From NCBI GenBank assembly GCA_030529405.1, contig JAUMWZ010000108.1, positions 1-5,491 of the forward strand: DNA of 5,491 bases, written 5' to 3'. The stretch is from Bacteroides sp. (GTDB taxonomy: Bacteria > Bacteroidota > Bacteroidia > Bacteroidales > Bacteroidaceae). Positions within the stretch are counted from its first letter, which is position 1, and each line of letters opens with the position of its first letter. Positions 1-5,427 of this stretch are shown piece by piece. A program made the position numbers and the translations under genes. The notes beneath the pieces were generated by a model. That model was not told the origin of the DNA and did no database searches. It saw nothing but the letters and a program-made list of their open reading frames with translations.

Positions 1-722
1 TGATTGCCTCATTTGGCGTACAATATACTGAGGCACAACAAGCTAAGAAAGACACTCTAGCCACAAAAACAGAAATGATGGCAACAGAGGAAAACACAGA
101 TAAGGTATATTCTGCTAAGGAAATAGAGGAAGGAGAAAGCTCGTTTGAAGAGAATATAAGAAAGGAAGAAAAAAAACAGATAGCTGAAGCAAGAAGAAAC
201 GCTATTCAAAAAAGAGCAGAAAGACAGAGAATAGAAAGAGAAATGAGCAGAAGTTGGGACAACGAATATACTAGCCTTTTGAGATGGGTAAAGGATTTCT
301 TCTTTGGTTTCATTATTCCTGTTGTTAAGATTATGATAGCATTTATAGCTTTTGCAGTGATATTCTTGATAATAATTTCTTTTGTTATAGTTGTGTATAA
401 GCAAAGCAGAAAGGCTATGGTAAATACATATAATTATGCCAGAACCAATAAGGTTGGAGAGATGGAAGATGAATTTGCGAAAAGAGTGTATGAGCAAAGA
501 CAAATGACTGACGAAGAATTGCTAGAAAGAAAAATACACCTAAGAAAGCAAGGAAAGGCTATAAAAACATTCTTTATAGGGCTTGGATTGCTTATATTCT
601 TAGGAGCTTTGACAAACAATTCATCTATTGGTTCAATAGGTTTCTTGATTATGGCTATCGGAGCAGGACAGTTTATTTCGAACTGGTTCACATATAGCGA
701 CGGAAAATTTAACAGACTGTAA
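1..722 (+). CDS. Signal-peptide-bearing membrane protein, DUF6249-like, 5' end outside the window
   Basis: The reading frame is open to the left edge (first whole codon at 3), so the ATG at 75 is probably internal. The 24 codons before it read like the end of a signal peptide (IASFGVQYTEAQQA, then KKDT), a typical Bacteroidota cleavage region, and the true start should lie just left of the window. Numbering from the Met at 75, residues 18-57 are a Glu/Lys/Arg-rich, probably helical or coiled-coil stretch. Residues 76-107 form a long hydrophobic segment, followed by a charged segment (108-163) and two more hydrophobic helices (164-180 and 184-205). One hydrophobic helix, a charged linker and a C-terminal helical pair recall DUF6249 proteins of Bacteroidota, but that is recall and I could not run a profile search. 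The sigma-factor gene starts 20 bp downstream, suggesting co-transcription. It may take part in membrane signalling to the sigma factor, but no function is established. Stop codon TAA. Confidence 0.8.
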   Translation, partial: IASFGVQYTEAQQAKKDTLATKTEMMATEENTDKVYSAKEIEEGESSFEENIRKEEKKQIAEARRNAIQKRAERQRIEREMSRSWDNEYTSLLRWVKDFFFGFIIPVVKIMIAFIAFAVIFLIIISFVIVVYKQSRKAMVNTYNYARTNKVGEMEDEFAKRVYEQRQMTDEELLERKIHLRKQGKAIKTFFIGLGLLIFLGALTNNSSIGSIGFLIMAIGAGQFISNWFTYSDGKFNRL

Positions 723-742
723 GCAAGAGATAGTTACGCATT

Positions 743-1282
743 ATGAGTGCATTGAGCGACTGGGCTTTAGTAGTACAAGTGTCTGTATTCAAGAACAAAC
801 GTGCTTATGGAGTGTTGGTAGAGAAATACCAATCGCAAATAAGACGTTTCTTCTTGCATCAGACTTGTGGTGACGAGCAGTTGAGTGATGACCTTGCACA
901 AGAAACATTCATAAAAGCGTACACAAACATATCTTCTTTCAAAAATATGTCTACTTTTGCAACGTGGATATACCGTATAGCAAACAACGTATTCTATGAC
1001 TACACAAGAAGTAAGAAAAGCTATTCGGAACTAGACGAAAGAGAGGTAGACGAAGTAAACAGCATTGAGCAGGCAGATTTATCGAAGAAAATGGACATAA
1101 ACAATGCTTTGGCTCAACTAAAAGAAAACGAAAGAAGCTGCATAGCTCTGTTCTACATGGAAGATATGAGTATTGAAGACATATCGGAAGTATTATCAAT
1201 ACCGCAAGGAAGTGTGAAGAGCCACCTATCAAGAGGTAAAGAGAAAATGGCTAAATATTTAAGGAGTAACGGATATGAATAG
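743..1282 (+). CDS. ECF-type RNA polymerase sigma factor (sigma-70 family)
   Basis: A 179-residue protein with the two-domain layout of ECF sigma factors, which direct core RNA polymerase to a small regulon, usually in response to envelope or stress signals. Region 2 spans about residues 22-92, with the acidic core-binding helix DDLAQETFIKAY (49-60) and the -10-recognising stretch around TWIYRIANNVFYDYTRSKK (74-92). An acidic linker (93-117) follows. Region 4 spans about 118-174, with a helix-turn-helix at SIEDISEVLSIPQGSVKSHL (143-162). There is no region 1 or 3, as expected for ECF. An in-frame TAG at 731-733 makes the ATG at 743 the only plausible start. The spacer before it has no good Shine-Dalgarno sequence. 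The gene lies 20 bp after a membrane-protein gene and overlaps the next one by 8 bp, so the three are likely one operon. No nearby SusC/SusD or FecR-like gene is visible, so a polysaccharide- or iron-uptake role is not indicated. Confidence 0.95.
   Translation: MSALSDWALVVQVSVFKNKRAYGVLVEKYQSQIRRFFLHQTCGDEQLSDDLAQETFIKAYTNISSFKNMSTFATWIYRIANNVFYDYTRSKKSYSELDEREVDEVNSIEQADLSKKMDINNALAQLKENERSCIALFYMEDMSIEDISEVLSIPQGSVKSHLSRGKEKMAKYLRSNGYE
1261..1266 (+). promoter_or_regulatory. Shine-Dalgarno sequence (AAGGAG) for the DUF5056-like gene
   Basis: AAGGAG lies inside the end of the sigma-factor gene, 8 nt before the ATG at 1275, which is ideal spacing. No other start in this window has a comparable site, as expected for Bacteroidota, where Shine-Dalgarno use is rare. 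It supports the start at 1275 and suggests translation linked to the upstream sigma gene. It also encodes sigma residues, so chance cannot be excluded. Confidence 0.55.
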
Positions 1283-1622
1283 GATAACAGACGATGAATT
1301 GGTAAAACAATTTCTTGCCAACAACAAGAAAGAAGTGGCAGACAAAGGGTTTACCGAAAGAGTAATGAAGAGTCTGCCCGAGAAGAAAAGGAGAAATATT
1401 CCTTGGCTAAGCATATTTATGTCGATAATAGTACTGGCTGTAATGATATATGCAAATGTATTTAGCAAAATACTAAACACTATTGTTGCTGCATTACAAG
1501 ACACGTACTACGACAACTATGGATTGAGAGAGATAAAACCAGAATTTATTATAGTGGCAGTAGTAATTGTTGGACTGCTGACACTATCTGAGAAAGTAAA
1601 GAAAATATTAGATATAGGTTAG
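1275..1622 (+). CDS. Small two-helix membrane protein, DUF5056-like; candidate anti-sigma factor
   Basis: A 115-residue protein. Residues 1-41 are a charged cytoplasmic-type head containing DDELVKQFLANNKKEVADKGF and then ERVMKSLPEKKRR. Two hydrophobic helices follow at about 43-63 and 90-106, joined by a segment that is partly hydrophobic and then polar with several Tyr and Asp (77-82), and the tail is short and Lys-rich. The head pattern (short acidic start, 'F...N...E.AD.GF..RVM..LP') matches my recollection of DUF5056, a Bacteroidales family often encoded beside ECF sigma factors; a profile search would settle this. The ATG overlaps the sigma gene's TAG by 8 bp (ATGAATAG), indicating coupled translation. 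A soluble head, membrane anchoring and coupling to an ECF sigma gene are the usual features of anti-sigma factors, so that role is inferred. There is no HxxxCxxC zinc-binding anti-sigma motif. The predicted terminator begins 29 bp after the TAG stop. Confidence 0.85.
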   Translation: MNRITDDELVKQFLANNKKEVADKGFTERVMKSLPEKKRRNIPWLSIFMSIIVLAVMIYANVFSKILNTIVAALQDTYYDNYGLREIKPEFIIVAVVIVGLLTLSEKVKKILDIG

Positions 1623-1651
1623 CTATGTCTTAAAGATTATAAATTGTTTTA

Positions 1652-1703
1652 AGCGAGTTGTGTGCCGATTAGTGAATAAAATCGCACATAATTCGCTATT
1701 TTT
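1652..1703 (+). terminator. Rho-independent terminator of the sigma-factor operon
   Basis: The arms AGCGAGTTGTGTGCCGATT (1652-1670) and AATCGCACATAATTCGCT (1680-1697) pair along almost their whole length: 18 pairs including two G-U pairs, with one bulged C at 1666 and a 9-nt loop. Five Ts follow at 1699-1703. It sits 29 bp after the stop of the DUF5056-like gene and separates that operon from the phospholipase D gene. Pairing was checked by eye; no folding energy was computed. Confidence 0.85.
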
Positions 1704-1726
1704 GTAGTTAAACAAATAGAAAAACA

Positions 1727-1757
1727 TTTCCTCTTTTTATAGAAGTAACTAACTTTG
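1727..1757 (+). promoter_or_regulatory. Bacteroidota-type promoter for the phospholipase D gene
   Basis: TAACTTTG at 1750-1757 is an exact match to the -7 consensus TAnnTTTG of the Bacteroidota primary sigma factor. TTTC at 1727-1730 is a three-of-four match to the -33 element TTTG, separated by 19 bp, within the usual 19-21. Transcription would begin near 1764, about 38 nt before the TTG start at 1802. It lies downstream of the previous operon's terminator, as an independent promoter should. Confidence 0.7.
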
Positions 1758-1760
1758 GCA

Positions 1761-1770
1761 ATGATATCAT
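1761..1770. promoter_or_regulatory. 10-bp perfect palindrome at the predicted transcription start, possible operator
   Basis: ATGATATCAT is perfectly self-complementary and begins 4 bp after the -7 element, so it covers the expected transcription start. The position would suit a repressor site. In a region this AT-rich, a 10-bp palindrome can occur by chance, and no matching second site was seen in the window. Confidence 0.25.
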
Positions 1771-1801
1771 AGTTTTTTTATAAGATTAAAAAAGAGAATA
1801 G

Positions 1802-3073
1802 TTGAAACATTTTATTTATTGTATCATATTGATAACACTAACAATTGTTGATACAGGTAAAGTAAAGGCAGAGAATTATCGTATGCTCGCTGAACAAAAT
1901 AGCACACAAATAGACACAACACTAATCAAAAAGTTTGTAGAAAAAGGCATGAAGGCTTCTTCAAACAATGAAGTAACCGTTATAAAAAGCGGGAAGGAGA
2001 AGTTTTGTGACCTTTTTGAAGAGGTTAGTAAGGCGAAACATCATATACACTTGGAGTATTTCAACTTCAGAAATGACTCAATATCTAATGGACTATTTGA
2101 ACTACTTGAAGAAAAGGCTAGGCAGGGAGTTGAGGTGAGAGCTATTTTTGATGCTTTTGGAAATATGTCTAACAATAAGCCTATCAGAAACAAGAAACTA
2201 AAGGAACTAAACAGCAAAGGTATTCAGATTGCAAAGTTTGACCCTCTAAAATTCCCATATATCAACCATGCACTGCACAGAGATCATAGAAAAATAGTGG
2301 TTATAGATGGTAAAGTCGGCTACACAGGAGGTATGAACATAGCAAACTACTATATATATGGTACTAAGAAAATAGGCAAATGGAGAGATACACACTTGAA
2401 GATTAGAGGTGAAGCAGTGAACATTCTGCAAGAGATTTTCTTAGACATGTGGAAGAGAACAACTAAGGAAGAAGTCAAGGGTGATGAGTATTTTCCTAAA
2501 CACGATACTTTAGACTATAACAACAAAATAACTCTTGCCATAGCAGACAGGGTGCCAAGAAAAACGAATGCTATAATCAGAGATGGATATGAACTTGCTA
2601 TTGACAATGCAAGAGATAGCCTTTCGATAGTAAATCCATACTTTGTGCCTACAAACAGAATATTTGATTCAATAAAAAGAGCAATAGACAGAGGCGTAAA
2701 TGTATCTATTATGATATCAGCAGATGCCGACATACCTTTCACACCAGACGCAGCACTATATAAGCTAAACAAACTGATGAAAAGAGGTGCTAACGTTTAT
2801 ATATACAAGGGTGGATTTCATCACTCAAAGATAATGATGGTGGACGGGAATTATTGCACTGTGGGCACTGCAAACCTTAATAGTAGGAGTCTTAGATATG
2901 ATTTTGAAACAAACGTATTCATCTTTGACAAGGAGATAACAAACGAATTGCAGACCACGTTTAATACTGACGTTGCCAACTGCATAAAGATGACTCAGCA
3001 ATTTTGGCAAGACCGCACTTGTTGGAAGAAATTCGTAAGTTGGTTTGCAAACATATTCACTCCATTCTTATAG
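1802..3073 (+). CDS. cls: Cardiolipin synthase-like phospholipase D family protein, TTG start
   Basis: A 423-residue protein of the phospholipase D superfamily with two HKD motifs (HxKx4D): H162-K164-D169 in HRKIVVIDG, followed by GYTGGMNIAN, and H341-K343-D348 in HSKIMMVDG, followed by GTANLNSRSL. In bacterial cardiolipin synthases the two HKD halves form one active site that joins phospholipid head groups to make cardiolipin. The length and 'GGMNI' and 'NLNSRSLRYDFE' signatures fit Cls better than nucleases or phosphatidylserine synthase. An in-frame TAG at 1799-1801 directly precedes the TTG at 1802, so translation starts at TTG or at the ATG at 1883 (residue 28). TTG is preferred because residues 1-23 look like a signal peptide: K2, hydrophobic 4-16, then VKA before E24. 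Canonical Cls has two N-terminal membrane helices; here there is one short segment, which could also stay as an anchor. The C-terminus (about 408-423) is an aromatic amphipathic helix likely to touch the membrane. The gene has its own promoter and terminator. Exact substrate is inferred. Confidence 0.88.
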   Translation: MKHFIYCIILITLTIVDTGKVKAENYRMLAEQNSTQIDTTLIKKFVEKGMKASSNNEVTVIKSGKEKFCDLFEEVSKAKHHIHLEYFNFRNDSISNGLFELLEEKARQGVEVRAIFDAFGNMSNNKPIRNKKLKELNSKGIQIAKFDPLKFPYINHALHRDHRKIVVIDGKVGYTGGMNIANYYIYGTKKIGKWRDTHLKIRGEAVNILQEIFLDMWKRTTKEEVKGDEYFPKHDTLDYNNKITLAIADRVPRKTNAIIRDGYELAIDNARDSLSIVNPYFVPTNRIFDSIKRAIDRGVNVSIMISADADIPFTPDAALYKLNKLMKRGANVYIYKGGFHHSKIMMVDGNYCTVGTANLNSRSLRYDFETNVFIFDKEITNELQTTFNTDVANCIKMTQQFWQDRTCWKKFVSWFANIFTPFL

Positions 3074-3108
3074 AAACATAGGCTACAGAACAAGACATGT
3101 AGAACAGT

Positions 3109-3158
3109 AAACGAGATGATATATAGTCTGCACACAAACTATATACACTCGTTTTTTT
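3109..3158 (+). terminator. Rho-independent terminator after the phospholipase D gene
   Basis: AAACGAG (3109-3115) pairs with CTCGTTT (3148-3154), and TATATAGT (3120-3127) pairs with ACTATATA (3138-3145). T3117-A3147 and G3118-C3146 bridge the two, leaving single bulged As at 3116 and 3119. The loop is CTGCACACAA, and seven Ts follow at 3152-3158, the first of which close the stem. It lies 35 bp after the cls stop. Confidence 0.85.
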
Positions 3159-3267
3159 GTTTATATACAATTTACATATTGACTATATATGGTTTGTAGG
3201 ACAGCCCTTTACAACCAGCAAGATGGTGGTATATAACGACTTCCCTAATCTATAGACTACTGACAGT

Positions 3268-3291
3268 ACAGAAAGTTTATATCTGTTTTTT
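3268..3291 (+). terminator. Weak terminator-like hairpin upstream of thyA
   Basis: ACAGA (3268-3272) and TCTGT (3282-3286) pair around a 9-nt loop, and Ts run on from 3286 to 3291. The stem is only five pairs with two G-C pairs, so termination would be weak. It could end a short unannotated transcript or be chance. Confidence 0.25.
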
Positions 3292-3337
3292 CGCAATATA
3301 AATGCAATTAAGGTTATTATCATATCACTTAAAATGC

Positions 3338-3345
3338 TAACTTCG
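3338..3345 (+). promoter_or_regulatory. Candidate -7 promoter element for thyA
   Basis: TAACTTCG matches TAnnTTTG at all but one defined base. Transcription would start near 3352, leaving a leader of about 22 nt before the ATG at 3374. The -33 region at the right distance (TTAT, 3314-3317, 20-bp spacer) is a poor match to TTTG, so this is only the best candidate in the gap. Confidence 0.4.
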
Positions 3346-3373
3346 TGCGCAAACATTCAAGTGTAGACAAAAA

Positions 3374-4168
3374 ATGAAACAATACTTACAATTATTAGAA
3401 AAAGTGTACAATGAGGGTACACTGAAAGAAGACAGAACTGGCACTGGAACAAAGAGCATATTTGGATATCAGATGAGATTTGACCTGTCAGAAGGATTTC
3501 CATGTTTGACAACAAAGAAACTACACTTGAAATCGATAATACACGAGTTGCTATGGTTCTTGAATGGCGACACCAATGTGAAGTATTTGCAAGAAAACGG
3601 CGTCAGAATATGGAATGAATGGGCTGATGAGAACGGCGATTTAGGACATATATATGGCTATCAGTGGAGAACTTGGCAAGACTATGAAGGCGGTTTCATA
3701 GACCAAATATCTGAGGTGGTAAACACAGTAAAGAACAACCCAGACTCAAGACGCATCATCGTGAGCGCTTGGAATGTTGGCGACATAAAGAATATGAACT
3801 TACCACCTTGTCACACTCTGTTCCAGTTTTATGTGGCAGACGGAAAGCTAAGCCTACAACTATATCAACGCAGTGCGGACATATTCCTTGGAGTGCCTTT
3901 CAACATAGCATCATACGCACTTCTGCTAAAGATGATGGCGCAGGTAACAAACTTGAAAGAAGGAGAGTTTATACATACATTAGGAGATGCACACATTTAT
4001 ACTAACCACTTTGAGCAAGTGAAACTGCAGCTTACAAGAGAACCACGTAAACTGCCGAAAATGGAGATTAACCCTTATGTGAAAGATATCTTCTCTTTCA
4101 AATACAGTGACTTCAAGTTGGTAGACTATGACCCACACCCTCATATAGCAGGAGTTGTAGCAGTATAG
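3374..4168 (+). CDS. thyA: Thymidylate synthase
   Basis: Thymidylate synthase converts dUMP to dTMP using 5,10-methylenetetrahydrofolate as both carbon donor and reductant, releasing dihydrofolate; it is a cytosolic homodimer. At 264 residues it has the same length as E. coli ThyA as I recall it and aligns without gaps at every landmark checked. These are DRTGTGT with R21, the substrate phosphate-binding R126-R127 in DSRRIIVSAWN, catalytic C146 in PPCHTLFQFYV, QRSAD with R166 and S167, N177 in GVPFNIASYALL, H207 and Y209 in GDAHIY, and the DPHPHI C-terminal segment ending in V264. The active site is therefore complete. The ATG at 3374 is fixed by the canonical MKQYL start; the sequence before it is A-rich with no Shine-Dalgarno. 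folA lies 124 bp downstream with no terminator recognised between them, so the two are probably co-expressed. This is folate-dependent ThyA, not flavin-dependent ThyX. Confidence 0.98.
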   Translation: MKQYLQLLEKVYNEGTLKEDRTGTGTKSIFGYQMRFDLSEGFPCLTTKKLHLKSIIHELLWFLNGDTNVKYLQENGVRIWNEWADENGDLGHIYGYQWRTWQDYEGGFIDQISEVVNTVKNNPDSRRIIVSAWNVGDIKNMNLPPCHTLFQFYVADGKLSLQLYQRSADIFLGVPFNIASYALLLKMMAQVTNLKEGEFIHTLGDAHIYTNHFEQVKLQLTREPRKLPKMEINPYVKDIFSFKYSDFKLVDYDPHPHIAGVVAV

Positions 4169-4292
4169 TTCTTACCACAAATATTTGAGAACAACAGTTT
4201 GAAAGCGAGTGAAAGTTTTATTTTATTGCAACATAGCGTAAACCAAGAGATACACAAAAGACACATCACATCATCATAAAATACACATACAG

Positions 4293-4796
4293 ATGAAAGA
4301 AATAAACATCATAGTCGCAATAGACAGAAACAATGCCATAGGAAAGGATAACAAACTGCTATATTGGCTACCGAATGACTTGAAACGATTTAAGGCTTTG
4401 ACCACAGGCAACGTTGTTCTTATGGGAAGAAAGACCTTTGAGTCGCTACCAAATGGAGCATTGCCAAACAGAAGAAATATAGTTATCAGCAGGAACAAAG
4501 CCCTCAAGCTGGAAAATGTAGAGGTTTATCACTCAATGGAAGAAGCAATAAACGCTTGTAAAAAAGATGAAAAGATATTCGTTATAGGTGGTGCAAGTGT
4601 TTATAAAGAAGCTATAGAATGTGCAGACAAGTTGCTCATTACAGAAATTGATGCACAAACAGAGGGTGCAGATGCTTTCTTCCCCGAAATAGACAGAGAA
4701 GTGTGGAAAGAAGTAAGCAGAGAGAGCCACCAAAGTGATGAGAAACATAATCATAACTATTCATTTGTGGACTACGTGCGTAAGATAGGTCAATAA
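4293..4796 (+). CDS. folA: Dihydrofolate reductase
   Basis: Dihydrofolate reductase reduces dihydrofolate to tetrahydrofolate with NADPH and is the target of trimethoprim. It regenerates the cofactor that the upstream thyA product oxidises. The 167-residue chain (E. coli 159) has the expected order: IIVAIDRNNAIG (6-17), the substrate-loop segment LPNDLKRFK (26-34) with catalytic acid D29 and F33, MGRKTFESLP (44-53) with the NADPH-binding GRKT, LPNRRNIVISR (58-67, loop Arg R60), VIGGASVY (97-104) with the Gly-Gly pair, T117 in LLITEID, and a C-terminal strand NHNYSFVDYVR. The E. coli Trp22 position is Tyr24 here, with Trp25 next to it; this seems to be shared by Bacteroides DHFRs as I recall them. 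The ATG at 4293 gives a normal N-terminus. The 124-bp gap after thyA has no recognisable TAnnTTTG element or terminator, only a 10-bp palindrome CAAATATTTG at 4178-4187. This is a chromosomal-type DHFR; nothing marks it as a mobile dfr resistance gene. Confidence 0.97.
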   Translation: MKEINIIVAIDRNNAIGKDNKLLYWLPNDLKRFKALTTGNVVLMGRKTFESLPNGALPNRRNIVISRNKALKLENVEVYHSMEEAINACKKDEKIFVIGGASVYKEAIECADKLLITEIDAQTEGADAFFPEIDREVWKEVSRESHQSDEKHNHNYSFVDYVRKIGQ

Positions 4797-4890
4797 ATGA
4801 ATAATGATTTGTAAAGAAAGAATTCAAGTAAGACATAAGGATAAATAAATATTATATACAACAAAAGAATATACTCCAATAGTCTAAATA

Positions 4891-5427
4891 ATGGATATAC
4901 AGATAACACCAATAACTACACAAGACGAAAAACTTTATCAGTTCTATACCGATGTGCTGACAGATTCGTTCCCTAAAGAGGAATACAGAAACTTAGATAA
5001 GATTGCATATAACACAGATAATGAAGAAAAGTTTACTAGTTGTGTACTTACTTATGGCGGTAATCCTGTTGGTATAATTTCTTATTGGGATATTGATGAC
5101 TACTGTTATGTGGAACATTTTGCCATAAAAAAGGAATTGCGAGGTAGCAACTATGGAGGAAATTCTATAAGAAAATTCATCAACCACATTAGCAAAAATA
5201 TCATTTTGGAGGTAGAGCTACCTGTTGGAATAGTAGAGCAAAAGAGAATAGAGTTCTATAAAAAGATTGGTTTCAGCCTATGGAGTAAGGATTATAAACA
5301 ACCACCATACAGAAATACAGATGGCTATATAGATATGCTAATAATGTGTCATGGAACACTTGACGAAGAAAAAGCATTTGACATAGTGAAAAAAGGCATA
5401 TATTCCGTAGTGTATGGAATAAGATAG
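4891..5427 (+). CDS. GNAT-family N-acetyltransferase
   Basis: A 178-residue protein with the GNAT fold order. An N-terminal segment (15-33, FYTDVLTDSFPKEEYRNL region) resembles Bacteroidota GNATs that start with a 'D.FP..E.R' motif. Strands around CVLTYGGNPVGIISYW (51-66) and YCYVEHFAIK (71-80) lead into the acetyl-CoA pyrophosphate loop LRGSNYGG (83-90). Then come the helix IRKFINHI, strand IILEVELP (104-111), and motif B IEFYKKIGF (120-128), followed by QPPYRN (137-142), a pattern I associate with this subgroup. Such enzymes move an acetyl group from acetyl-CoA to an amine; the acceptor cannot be told from sequence. The usual (Q/R)xxGx(G/A) loop reads R84-x-x-N87-x-G89, so the first glycine is replaced by Asn. 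The ATG at 4891 follows an AT-rich 94-bp gap with no clear promoter or Shine-Dalgarno. No functional link to thyA-folA is apparent, although read-through from folA is possible. Stop codon TAG. Confidence 0.88.
   Translation: MDIQITPITTQDEKLYQFYTDVLTDSFPKEEYRNLDKIAYNTDNEEKFTSCVLTYGGNPVGIISYWDIDDYCYVEHFAIKKELRGSNYGGNSIRKFINHISKNIILEVELPVGIVEQKRIEFYKKIGFSLWSKDYKQPPYRNTDGYIDMLIMCHGTLDEEKAFDIVKKGIYSVVYGIR

Larger units (their letters stand above)
3159..3373. other. Non-coding region between the cls terminator and thyA
   Basis: No convincing gene is present on either strand in these 215 bp, or in the full 300-bp gap between cls and thyA. It is AT-rich with TATATA runs. GGTTTGTA (3191-3198) and TACAACC (3210-3216) can form an imperfect hairpin with a bulged T. 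GACTATATAT (3181-3190) is the exact reverse complement of 3119-3128 inside the preceding terminator. A short hairpin with a T-run sits at 3268-3291. A small RNA is conceivable, but no good promoter for one was found. Confidence 0.6.

Noticed and set aside
57..503. Minus-strand open frame of 148 codons opposite the first gene
   Set aside because: It is a Phe/Ser/Leu/Tyr-rich translation of the complement of an AGA- and GAA-rich gene, with no domain-like features. It is a shadow.
1697..1704. TATTTTTG, an exact match to the -7 promoter consensus TAnnTTTG
   Set aside because: It is formed by the last stem base and T-tract of the sigma-operon terminator, and no good -33 element lies 19-21 bp upstream. 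The 1727-1757 promoter is better.
3769..4005. Second plus-strand open frame of 78 codons inside thyA
   Set aside because: It lies wholly within the well-conserved thyA frame, and its translation has no recognisable motif.
4178..4187. Palindrome CAAATATTTG between thyA and folA
   Set aside because: It is short and AT-rich, with no flanking T-tract and no correctly spaced promoter element, so neither terminator nor operator can be supported.
4293..4796. Possibility that folA is an acquired trimethoprim-resistance (dfr) gene
   Set aside because: It sits beside thyA in the normal chromosomal arrangement, shares the window's codon use, and no integron site, transposase or repeat flanks it.
3374..4796. 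Possibility that thyA and folA are phage-derived
   Set aside because: No phage genes are nearby, and both proteins look like ordinary full-length housekeeping enzymes.
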